Assembly: GCA_038373865.1 (NCBI GenBank)
Contig: JAXGGA010002156.1
Span: 38,501 to 102,500, forward strand
Length of the DNA: 64,000 nt
Reading direction: 5' to 3'
Source: Uloborus plumipes
Lineage: Eukaryota; Arthropoda; Arachnida; Araneae; Uloboridae
Of the stretch, positions 47,341-58,324 are shown piece after piece. The position numbers and the translations under genes were made by a program. Within the stretch, counting starts at the first letter, position 1. Every line of letters begins with the position of its first letter. A model generated the notes under the pieces. It did no database searches. It saw nothing but the letters and a program-made list of their open reading frames with translations, and was not told where the DNA came from.

Positions 47341-49098
47341 CAGTGGTTCTCAACCTTTTTACAGCTACCGCCCCCTTTAGGATTAAAATTTTTTTCACCG
47401 CCCCCTTTGCTGACTTGCGCAAAACTGGAAGAAGGGGGGGGGGGAGGTAAAACAGTTTTCTTGAGCAGTTCAACTCAATATTTTTTCCCAAACAGATAGT
47501 TGAAAAATGATTATTGCACAAAAAAAACTTATGCTTATTTGTTTTTCTTTAAAAATAATCTTTAGAAAAAGCGGGCATTTTTCCTCTCTGAAAAACCCAG
47601 AGTTCCAATCATGTGCCTAGAATGGGTTCATTAAATGAGTGAACCATTTTTAAGGTAAATAAGAACAACACGGTTTGATATAAAAATGCACCGGTTTCAA
47701 CATTTTTTATTTGAAAACCAATTTATTTTGAAAAATACACTACGTCAAATAGTTCCCTGAACAGTATGATCCCAAGCAGTGTTGTTCTTTATTATTTGCA
47801 ATAATGCAATACGCAATACGCGACGCATCCCTTATTCATTACGTTCGGATATAGGATTTTACATCAGAATGGCAATAACAACAACAAAAAAAGCCGGACC
47901 TTCTATTTTTTCCATCAGGAGGGACAAAGACTTGAAACTTAAAAAAAACCTTGAAAAAAAATAAATAAATAAAGTTTTAACTTTTAAAAAAAACGAAATA
48001 ATTTGAATTTACAACTCCTCCCGTTTACTCCCCCGGTAAAACACTTAAAATTTCAGGCAATTTTTGTAAACTTTAACTTGGGAAAAAGAGGTCTCTCATA
48101 AAGATTTTTTTCAAAATTGAAGATATTTTAAGGCACAGCTTAGTCATTTTAAGGGTCAAAGCTTCTAGCGTCCTCTGAAAAATTGAAGCATAAAAAAACC
48201 CATTTAAACTACTTTTGTTGATATTGAGGAGGTTCGGGAGTTTTCTCCAGAAAAAATTTTCACATTATATTCGAGAAAATATGATTGTTAGCGAGCTTTA
48301 GTGTTAGGGGATGATCTAACGACACAAAAAGTCGGTCAAGTCAGGAGGCTCTCATTTCGAAATTTTTAGTAAATTAACTTCGTAAAAATGCGATTTAGGC
48401 CCTTTTTGATCACTATTGGAGAAGAGATGGGTATGTCGAGATTTCACCCTGCAATTATTTTCAAAAATCACAAGGCTGTCATTGAGAATGAAGGTTCCCA
48501 TAGCTCTTCACGGAAATGTCTAAAAACAAAATTTTAAGCTATGTATGGTTATGTAAGAAAAAGGGTGTGTGGTTCTGGATCTTTTCCTTCGAATTTTTAA
48601 AAGTGACTTTTTAAAGCGCAATTAAAAATGTAGTTATATATATTTGGCTGTCTAAGTTAGGTGAGCAAGGAGGGGGGGGGGATTCAGGACTCTTCCTCGA
48701 ACAATTTTCAAATGGACATCAATAAAGCACATTTTTAGGCTATTTTAGGTAGTTATGCTATGAAACGGGGGACCCTCAGCCAAAAACTTTTCTGAAATTC
48801 AAGTGCTATTGGAAAATTTTAGGGTATCCTTCATGACGTTAGGAGAAAGATCAAGATTCGGGAGATAACCCCAGAAAATAAATTTTCAAGCTTTTCCTTG
48901 AAAATATAAGAGATGAGGGTTTATTTCCACACCCGCCCTAAACATGTCCCTACAAGGACATTTCAAAATATACCCACCGCCCCCTTACCGCCCAAAAGAT
49001 GTCCATCGCCCCCCTGCCGCCCAAAATATGCTCACGGCCCCTCAACATCTTCTAACCGCCCATCGGGGGGGCGGTATCGCCCCCGTTGAGAACTACTG
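47341..49098. mobile_element. hAT (Charlie-type ends) non-autonomous element, 1758 bp
   Basis: Left CAGTGGTTCTCAACC and right GTTGAGAACTACTG, with a perfect 8-bp duplication GTCTACAC (47333-47340 and 49099-49106). GCCCCCTTT / CCGCCC-rich subtermini sit at both ends. The terminus is the classic hAT type. The interior has no transposase frame. Confidence 0.95.
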
Positions 49099-49320
49099 GT
49101 CTACACCGATTCAACTGCCATCTGGAGGCCACTGAATTCCCTCAAGTTAGAACGGTTTTTTGAGATTGATAGAGCTTTTTTTCTGAATCCAGTGATACCA
49201 ATAACTCAAAATCGTCATACTTTGAGTTGTAACACTATTGAAGCAAGGGTGCGATATGATCGTTCACCCAAATAATTGTGCATAATATGTATGACAACAT
49301 GCTCAGATTATACACTCCTT

Positions 49321-49427
49321 CCCAGGTAGCACAAATACCTTTAAACGTTTTATTAACGTTTTTAAGCGGTTGTTACAACGTTAATAACCATTTTACAACC
49401 TTTAAAAAACGAAGTACGCTACTTGGG
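49321..49427. repeat. 108-bp CCCAGGTAG MITE, copy 3
   Basis: CCCAGGTAGCACAAATACC to GAAGTACGCTACTTGGG, with the shared interior GTTACAACGTTAATAACCAT. Confidence 0.9.
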
Positions 49428-50974
49428 TTTATAATGCTATTGAAGCGTAAAAGTATTGAAAACAATTCTTAAAAAAAATGCAGAATTAAAACATGCAAGT
49501 AAATCAACTTTTGTCAACTTGTTTTTGTTTTATATGTGGATAGGATGGCGTATTTTTACTGTAATAGCTGCCTACTAAAAATATGGTTTTTATTATCTTA
49601 ATGGAAAGTAGAAAAAAGCATCAAATAAAACTGAATGGTACTTACAAGTCTCTTGAGGGAACTGCTTAAATGATGCCATTTGTGAACGACTAAATTCATT
49701 CAGTTTTCTCTCCATATATGTACGAAAGAGTGACGTTGGCAGTAAATCAGAAACTATTGAAGCGAAAAATATTCTCTCGCTAAAGGGACTTCTGTCTTAT
49801 TTGATAACTTATCACTTTATTTTGCTCTGAAAATGCAATTCTGATATTTTTGTTGAGTTCTTCTTTAAAAACAAAGTATGGTACTATGTGATCACACTAA
49901 AAGGGGTTGCGTCATTTCTCCTTCAACAATGCTTGTTTTTTACTAGTTCTCATACCGAACCGAATATTTTCTACATTGGATCATTTGCAAGTTCTAAACC
50001 GGTAATAAATAAATTTTTCCTTTGATCAATATACATGCACTATTTTTTCTAAAATATAAGAAAGATTGCATCAATACTAAACATCAGTTTGAAAGAATAC
50101 AAGTCTTGTCCATAGATATTAGATACCAGCTAATCGCAATGTTTTAAGTTCGAGTATTTGATTGGTCTATAAGAGGTTGACACAACAGATGGGAAATAAA
50201 TCAAATTTAATATGATTTCAAAGACTTTTATAGTGTGAAACTAAACCATTCATGCAATGTTCGCATATAAGTAATATGTAACATTTTTGGATGTTTTAGA
50301 TCTCAAATAATGGCTTACAGTCTCTGGGAATAACATATACTGGAGAGTCAGAGACAAACTTTTAGAGCTACATTTTTATTGATCTTATTAACTTTTAAAA
50401 TTCTTTTTACATCTGCAGATTTTACTCTTTTTTATTTTGTATTTTTGTATTTTTCCATTTTTCCTTTTTTTATTTTCAGATAGTATATTTTTATATTTTA
50501 TGTTTCACATTTCATTTCGCTACTTCACTTTTATTTTTTATTATCTGTTTTTTGCCTCTCCTCGTATGTCTTTGTTGAGTATGATGTGTATGCGCACTGG
50601 TCAATGATTTTTTTCTGCTTAATAGCTGCTGCTAAAAATAATATAAAGTAAATAATGGAAAACAGGTTTTGAATTTACGATTTGTATCAATTCTTTGTTT
50701 ATTAGTTAACTGCGAAACACAAATAGTTAAGAGCAACCGATTACTTCCAAAAATTTCATCATTTTTATTAAAACCATATAGCATGAAGGAAGTCCATATC
50801 AAACTAATACTGCGTACGTTCGTAATTTAAGAATGTCACATCATTTTCCCAGTTAATGCACTTTGGCAACAGAAATCGAAACTTCGGACATAACAGGCTT
50901 CAAAAAAATATATTCTTTCGTTCTGATTTCTCCACGACAAGGAATATAATGGAATCCATTTTATTCCCAACATT
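49428..50974. other. Non-coding stretch, nothing assignable
   Basis: AT-rich, with a T-rich tract near 50400-50560. No gene recognised. Confidence 0.5.
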
Positions 50975-52165
50975 TCGAAACTGCACCTCAACTATTGAAA
51001 GGAAAGAAATCCAACAGGACAAAATGGTAGAAATGACGCCAATTGGTTGAGTCATGTTCAAGGACCGAGAATATTGACCTTCCAGCTTATTTTCGAGATG
51101 ACAGGAGAGTAGGGCCATAAAGATTGTTAGAGGAACCTGTATAAAATGGAACCATTGAGCCCTCTATATTAAAGAATGTTTGATTTTTTGTCATTTAGAT
51201 AGTGTTTAACAACATTATATTCTTTGCTATGTAAAATTTTGTTTATTAAAATAATTAAAACATTGTGCACGGTTAAATAAAATTTCGTGCATATCATTTT
51301 CTCAAATGGAATTATTTCCAGATATCTGGAAAATTTAATCAAAAAGATTGTCATAGTAAATTACAAAATGAACGATTTAATAAATGTATTTAACAGTGCT
51401 TGATTTTTCTCTTTATTTTAATAGTGTAGCAATGTTATATTGATTGCTAATGCAATTACTTTCATATAATTTATTGAAATGATTGTATGCAATTAAATGA
51501 AACATTTGTTTTGTATAGATTTTTTTAATTGCATATTTAATGTTTTTAAAATGGCAGGCTAGTAAAAGTCACGAAAATCGTAAGAGAAACTTTTAAAGGG
51601 GACAATCTAACAAACTGTAATTAACAATATTTGATTAGCTTCACATCTAAATAACGTTGAACAATAGTTTCTCATACTTTCAATAGTTTTTCAATTACTT
51701 TGATTAAAACTATTAAAACTTTATTTCGAACCTGCACTTCAACTATTGAAAGAATGAAATCCAACAGGACAAACTGACTGAAATGACGCCAATTGGTTGA
51801 GTCATGTTCAAGGACCGAGAATATTGACCTTCTAGCTTATTTTTGAGATGACAGGAGAGTAGGGCCATAAAGATTGTTAAAAGGACCTATAAAGTGAAAC
51901 GATTGAGCCCTCTATATTGAACAATGTTTGTGTTTTGTCATTTGGATAGTATTTAACAACAATATACTCACTGTAATTTCTTTTATTAAAATAATTAAAT
52001 TGCTGTATACGTTTAAATAAAACATTACTACGGAGAGTTTTCTTGATTAATGATTTTTTTTTTTCAAGGCGGGTGGAGAGTAGGGTCGAAACTATTGTTA
52101 GAGGAACCTATAAAATAAAGCTATTGAACCCTATATATTACACAATGTTTGAATTGTTTTTCAGT
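50975..52165. repeat. Decaying tandem array, unit about 750 bp
   Basis: Blocks AAATGACGCCAATTGGTTGA, CAAGGACCGAGAATATTGAC and GGAGAGTAGGGCCATAAAGA occur near 51030-51130 and again near 51780-51880. A third, partial copy at 52070-52165 keeps GGAGAGTAGGGTCGAAAC and GAGGAACCTATAAAAT. Weaker echoes (GATTGCTAGAGA, ACAGGAAAGTAG.TACTAAAA, GTTAGAGAAACATATAAAA) continue at about 54690-55060 and 55680-55760, outside the 52170 insertion. Confidence 0.75.
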
Positions 52166-52169
52166 TTCA

Positions 52170-54577
52170 CCCCTTTATGCCTAGCGTCCCTTTTTAGGGA
52201 CGGTCCAAAAAAGGGTCAGAATTTCCCCAAAATGAACATTTCAACCAAATAATAGTGTTCAATGAGTACCTTGGTATTGTTTCAATTCGTTATTAACAGA
52301 CAGCAGCATATAACCATTGAAAGTGTGTTCTGTGGCAGTTTTAATATGATCTTTATCAAAAATCACATCGGTTACAAGCTCAAGAAAAAAAGCTAAGTTT
52401 TCAAAGTTATTCCCAGCTTCCCAGTTTATATTTATTGCTGCTTTTATTTCTTCTTATAAAATGTCTTCTTCTCTTCTCTACTAATAATAAAGCTGAAGGT
52501 TTGTCTGTCTTTCTTTCTGTCTGTTACGCGCGTAGCGCCAAAACCGTTCGGTCGATTTTCATGCCACTTGGCACAAAATTAGTTTGTAGCATGTAGTTTT
52601 GCACCTCGAAGCGATTTTTCGAACATTCCATTTCGTTCTTTTTCTATTCGAATTCTTAGCGGGAATCTCTACTAATAATAAAGCTGAAGGTTTGTCTGTC
52701 TTTCTTTCTGTCTGTTACGCGCGTAGCGCCAAAACCGTTGAGTCGATTTTCATGCCACTTGGCACAAAATTAGTTTGTAGCATGTAGTTTTGCACCTCGA
52801 AGCGATTTTTCGAACATTCCATTTCGTTCTTTTTCTTTTCGAATTCTTAGCGGAAATTCGATAAAATAGGGAAGAAATATTTCACACACATTTTCAAGTC
52901 TTATGTCATTCGAAAGCTTGAAGTTTTCTGCACAAAATGAAGTTTTTTCGAAGTTTCTACGATCGTTAGGAGAGCTGTAACAATTGTTTTTAGAATCCCG
53001 AAATTCAAAGCTTACCTTCAGTAAAGCAAGCCAAACGATTCTAAAATGGTTGAGCTCTATAATAAAATTTGTTTGAAAAGAGAGATAAAATGAATTATTT
53101 TATCAACGGAAATCAACTTTTCATGTTGTTACTATGGTTACGTGTTCATGCTTATTTTTGTTTCGTTCTTTTTCTAGGGTTGCCAGCGTCAATCTTCGTA
53201 GGCTACGGCCAGACGTAGTATTTTTGATTCTACGGTAGTATTTTTTCGGCCCAAAGAAGGAGCGTAGTATTTTTCTGGCAACCCTGTTTCCAATGCACTA
53301 ATGACTTAATTAAAAGATTTGGCGGATTTTTTTTTTTTTTTTTTTTTCATTTTTATAGATTTTGCATTTCAGCAACATTGATTTTGGCAACGTTTGGAAA
53401 CAGTAGTATTTTGTAATATTTTTTTTAGAGGAGGCGTACTATTTTTTTGTTCCAATTCTCTGGCAACCCTGTCTTTTTCCCGGTGAAGATGCTTTGGGAG
53501 CCTGCTTGGCGCGTTTTCAAAAAGTCAACTACGCAAAATAGCTAGGGTTACCACGCTTGCCGCGCCTATCGTTCATTTAGCGAGAAAAGGGTACCTAAAG
53601 CACAGATTAACGAAATATCGTATCAATTGCGATATTGCATCGTTTTTTTTTAAGTGTTTCATTTCGGAAAATGTATTGTTTTGTTTTTTAAGCTAGGAAA
53701 GAAAACTTTCTTCTTCTTTTAAACTTTGGTTAGATTTCTGTTGGTTCCTGTTATCAACAAAATTGTTCTTATTTGCTCTTTTGGCTTATTTTTGTCCATC
53801 TCCCTTGGGGTTGCATTCGAATGTTCCAAGGGGGTGTTTTACCCCATTTATCGGGTAAATCAGTGTTTTCAATGCAAGGTGATATGAATTGGTTAACAAA
53901 AGTGATATGAATTAGCGCGACCACTTGGCGATATATCGCCAAGCTTTTGATCGCCAAGTATTTGACGCCAATTGGCGATTTTTTTTTTTAATTTAGGTTC
54001 AATTTTATGCTGTTGGCGATATTTTGCGAAAAATCCACTGAATGATGTTAAAATCGGCGATATTTAGGAGATTAATCATTGTAAAACATTTTTTTTGCAT
54101 TGTTTCGTGGCAAACTAGGTATATAAATGTTTGAACTATTATCTTGCTCACTCCAAGCACTATTTTAGCACTTAAGGTATCTTCTAAGAAATTTACACGT
54201 AAAATTAAGTAGCGTGGGGTCCATACCAGATTTTTATACCATACTTTGAAGGAATTATAGTTGAATTACAACTAAAATAGAGCATTTTTTCTGCTATATC
54301 AATTATTTTACAAATGAACTTTTAATTTTATACCACGGGCAAAGCCGTGCGGGTACCGCTAGTTTTAAATATTATATCATTGGCAGAAGAAAATTTTAGT
54401 AAAAAAAAAAATGTACCCTCTGGGGTCTTACGTAACTTTTAAGGGACGATTTTTCTTTCCTTAATGAAAAAAACTATTTTTTGCATGATTTTTATTTATT
54501 ATTTTTCCTGTCCATTAAACACTGTCTGTAACTAGTATACAAAATATCTTCGGAAAAAAATGTCAGGCATTAATGGG
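52170..54577. mobile_element. TTAA-type element, copy 2, interrupted by a Helitron
   Basis: Outer parts 52170-52466 and 54363-54577 match 9661-10160 in sequence and order (GCGTCCCTTTTTAGGGACGG at the left, TGTCAGGCATTAATGGG at the right), with TTAA at 54578-54581. Without the insertion it would be about 510 bp. Confidence 0.85.
52467..54362. mobile_element. Helitron, non-autonomous, about 1.9 kb
   Basis: The 5' end TCTTCTCTTCTCTACTAATA and 3' end CTAG sit exactly where the sister TTAA element (near 9954) is uninterrupted. There is no target duplication. A hairpin CACGGGCAAAGCCGTG lies a few bases before the terminal CTAG. TC start, 3' hairpin and CTRR end are the Helitron marks. The first about 186 bp (52482-52667) are repeated at 52668-52855, so a second 5' end is present. 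The inside holds other debris, including AGGGTTGCCAG/CTGGCAACCCT ends (about 53176-53286 and 53460-53470). No Rep/helicase frame. Confidence 0.88.
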
Positions 54578-55162
54578 TTAATAGTGTACAGCATTTTTTT
54601 ATAAATTGTTGGTAAAACTACTTTAACTAAAACTTTTGAAAAAACGTATACGGTTAATAAAAACATTTGTGCAGAGAATTTCTACAGAAAGGCATAAAGA
54701 TTGCTAGAGAGAGCAAAAAATGAACGACTTAACACATCGCATTAAACAATATAAAATTGGATTTTTTGTTTTGTTTTGTTTCTCCCTTTTAAAAAAAAAA
54801 TAGTGCGCAATAATAATTTGGATAATCGGTAGAGCTTGGTATATTACTCCTATAGAATTGTTAAAACGATTGTATCCAATCAAATGAAACATTTGTGTAG
54901 AATTTTTTTTATAAATAATAGGAAATGTATTTTTAAGATAACAGGAAAGTAGTTACTAAAATTGTTAGAGAAACATATAAAAAGAGCTATTTACACATTA
55001 TAATTAAATATGTTTGATTTTTTCTTTTTACTTAAAAAGTTTTCAACAATATTTTGTTAATTTTTATGCAAGTAGTTTTATAGAGTTCCATATATGTGAT
55101 TAAATACAATTAAATGAAACATCGATAAACATTTTTAACATAAATAATATGTATACATTTTT

Positions 55163-55650
55163 ACTTCCTTTTACGTAGTAAAGGAAGTATTGTGATCGCG
55201 AATTTTTTTTTCTCAAATTTGGGTCAAAATTTTGATTTTGCTCACCCCCGAATGAATGTTGAGTCGTTTTTTCGACCTGCCAGCACGTGCATATGTACCT
55301 ACCAACATATAACCAGCCGAAAAATCATTTTCAACCACCCCCGAGTTAATTACGACGAGTTTTCTCGTGACGTCTGTATTTACGTATGTGCGTTTGTGTG
55401 TGGCATAACTCAAAAACTATATGCCGTAGAAACTTCTCGTTTAGTATGTAGGCTCTGAGAGGGGTCTAGTTATGCACCTCTCCTTGTGGTTGCATTCGAA
55501 TGCTCCCAAGGGGGTTTTTACCCCTTTTTTGGGGTAAATCAGTGTTAATTTTAATGCAGATGAAAGGGCACAAACCACTTGGCAACTCACTCCTAGCACT
55601 ATTTTAACACTAAGGCATCTACAAAGAAATTTATACGTAAAAGGAAGTGT
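55163..55650. mobile_element. About 490-bp element with ACTTCCTTTTACG ends
   Basis: ACTTCCTTTTACGTA at the left (itself followed by its own inverse) and TACGTAAAAGGAAGT at the right. Shared blocks (GGTTGCATTCGAATG, AAGGGGGT, GGGTAAATCAGTGTT, GCACTATTTTA) appear also at 53805-54210 inside the Helitron, so a related copy was carried there. An 88-residue frame overlaps it without known motifs. Confidence 0.7.
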
Positions 55651-56960
55651 GGGACCTATACCAGATTTATTACATATAAAAATATGACAGGATAATAAGA
55701 GTCATTTAAATTGTTAAAAACTTATAAAAGGGACTATTTAGCACACTACACTAAACACTCTTTGCTTTGTTTTCCATATGTGTTTTTTCTTTGATTTGTT
55801 TTTTGTTTGTTTGAGTAGAGTTGAGCATTGTTTTTCTCATAGCAAGAGCAATTCATTTTTTTAGACTTATTGAAACTCTTATTGACATTATAGGTTTACA
55901 TAAAAATTTCTCTAGAAAGTTTTCATAGGTAATTGTGATTACTTTTAAGATGGCGAAGGATTATTATAGAAGCCTAAAAATAAACTAGTGGTTTAATGTA
56001 TCATATGCATTTTTTGTAGAATTACTTACAATAAAATTGTCGAAACATTTGACTTTTGACAGTGTACATTTGACAATTCATAAAATAAGCAAAAAAAAAA
56101 AGCATTTTGTTTCAAAGTTCTTATTGGAAGTTACGCTTGCTTTCACTAGTTTATTTGCTAAGCATTTAAGCTCGTCATCTACAGTATTCAAGGTTTTATG
56201 ATTTTATGATCACTGATGATCTGTAAGAAAGTAGTTAAGATATTTAAAAACTAAGAGGTCGTACTATTGTATTATATGCTCAGCAATAATAATCTTTTTT
56301 TATTTGCTCCTAAAAAAACGAAATATGGTTTTCGATTCTTTTTTTTTAATTTCACATAAATAAGGAAAATTGCAAAAGTGCTTTCAAAACAAGTAAAAAT
56401 ATCTATAAAGTTTAAATGCGGTTTTATTTTCTTTTAAGATGTCTGTCGCTTTACAAATAAAATTCACGATTTCCAAAATGTTTTTTAAAATGCGTACAAA
56501 AAACGAACACACAACAATAAAATCAAAAAATATATAATGTGTTCTTAATGCAAAAGAAAGATTTCTCTTAGGAAAATCTTCAGTCTATAAATTTTTTTCC
56601 TTACTTTTGTTTCGTTTTTATCATTTCTTCGACATCTGACAAAGAATAAAAAGTTTGTCAGAAGACATTTGGTTGATTTGATACATGGTCAGTAAAAGTA
56701 TGCTTTTAAGGGAAGTAAAAACTCGACCTAATTTCTTTGCGAGTCGCGTACTTGACAAATGTGACAAAGAAATACCAACCAACTTCTTTTTACATCAAGG
56801 TTAAGTTACTTACGGTATTTTTAAGTATGACTTATACAATATTTTGTATTTTTTCGGGATTCTTTGGAAGTGATTTTTTTCACTCAATGGAAAACTTTGT
56901 TTCATTTTTTTCTGATTTAAAAAAAAAAATATTAGAGAAAGTTGATTATTTTTGCTTCCA
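55651..56960. other. Non-coding stretch, nothing firm
   Basis: Weak echoes of the 50975 tandem array near 55680-55760, otherwise unassigned AT-rich sequence. Confidence 0.5.
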
Positions 56961-57353
56961 CACTGTAAAAAAATAATGTTGTTTTTACATTGTAATACAG
57001 CTAATTTTATAGTAATAAACTGTAAAAAATGATAATTTTACAGAAATAAACTGTAAAATTGCCAATTTTAGAGCAATAAACTAAAATTCCTTATTTTCTA
57101 GTTTATTACTGTGCATTTTATAGTTTTAAAACGGCTCTGCTGCCAGTATTATACTGCTGTTTTTACAGTATAATACAGTTAATTCTGGGGCAACAAAATG
57201 TAAAATTGTTAATAAACTGTAAAATTGCTACTTGACAGTAATAAACTGCTAAATCGCTAGTTTTGCCGTTTGTTAGTGTGCATTTTACAGTTTTAAACAG
57301 GAAGCTCTGCTGCCAGTATATGCAGTAAAAAAAAAGGTTTTTTTTTTGCAGTG
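56961..57353. mobile_element. CACTGTAAAA MITE family, copy 2
   Basis: CACTGTAAAAAAATAATGTT at the left and TTTTTTTTGCAGTG at the right. The inside is made of alternating AATAAACTGTAAAATTG and ATTTTACAGTTTTAAA units with two CTCTGCTGCCAGTAT blocks. Confidence 0.85.
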
Positions 57354-58017
57354 TAGTTTTACCTTAGAATCACATATTCCCCAGTTCTCAAAATTTCATA
57401 CTTTACATAAAACAAGCAGTTTATTCTTTCATTTCTAAACCCACTAAGCGCACTTTTTGAGAATTTCAATAATCAAAGGAAAAAGACACATTTTGCCTTT
57501 GATTAAAACTTTTGTATGATTTCTTTTTTGTCTCAAAATAGTGCATTATGTTGGACAATGTTCAAAGTGGATGTTGTTAATAGAGCTACATGTTAATAAT
57601 TAGCAATTACCTAAAACGAAATCACAATGCACGAAAAACTGCTAAATGACTGCTTTCTGTATTAAGTATCATCGATTTTTTTAAAGATGTCTCACTCTTC
57701 TTCGTTTTTGTAATGACAAATTTATGAATTTGTCATTATTTTTTTAAAATTCTTTAGTGGAAAAAAATCTAAAAACTAAAAAACTCTAAACAACGAAGAA
57801 TTTATGTTTTACACAGACTAAGCAGAATATGTGTGTCCATTTTACTCGAATAGAAACATCTAGGCATAAAAATGTCTTTTAAAGAGAGAAGAAAATAAAT
57901 TTAAAAAAATGCCTAGTTAGTGACTTATGTCTAATGAATGTGCAAGCAATATAGTTATTTTTTCGACTTTTAATACACGTTTAACGACATTTCACACTTT
58001 CCAGAATTATTTTCTAT
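57354..58017. other. Non-coding stretch, nothing assignable
   Basis: AT-rich sequence without recognised elements. Confidence 0.5.
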
Positions 58018-58031
58018 TGCTTTTCCAGACA

Positions 58032-58310
58032 CCACACATCACACACTCCAGGGTCCCCCGTACCTACCACAACTCGTGGTTTAACCGCGATAGGACCCTG
58101 AAGAGCGCTCCGTTCTTTTTGAACCAGAACAAGGGCCGAGCAAACGCTTACCTCAGAGGTATCGTTTCACTTGGAGGACTTTGTGACCACGACATTTTAG
58201 CGTCCCCCAGCCACCATTAATCAAGACGGTGGATCTTTGATCGGCTGGGATCAAACCCGGGTCCCTCCGGTCACGAGTCCGACGCCTTACCGATCGTGCC
58301 ACCACGGCAC
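58032..58310 (-). mobile_element. tRNA-derived SINE, copy 3
   Basis: Minus-orientation copy flanked by a perfect 14-bp duplication TGCTTTTCCAGACA (58018-58031 and 58311-58324). The tRNA-like head is at the high-coordinate end. The B-box region has one change (GGTTTGATCC). About 279 bp. Confidence 0.93.
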
Positions 58311-58324
58311 TGCTTTTCCAGACA

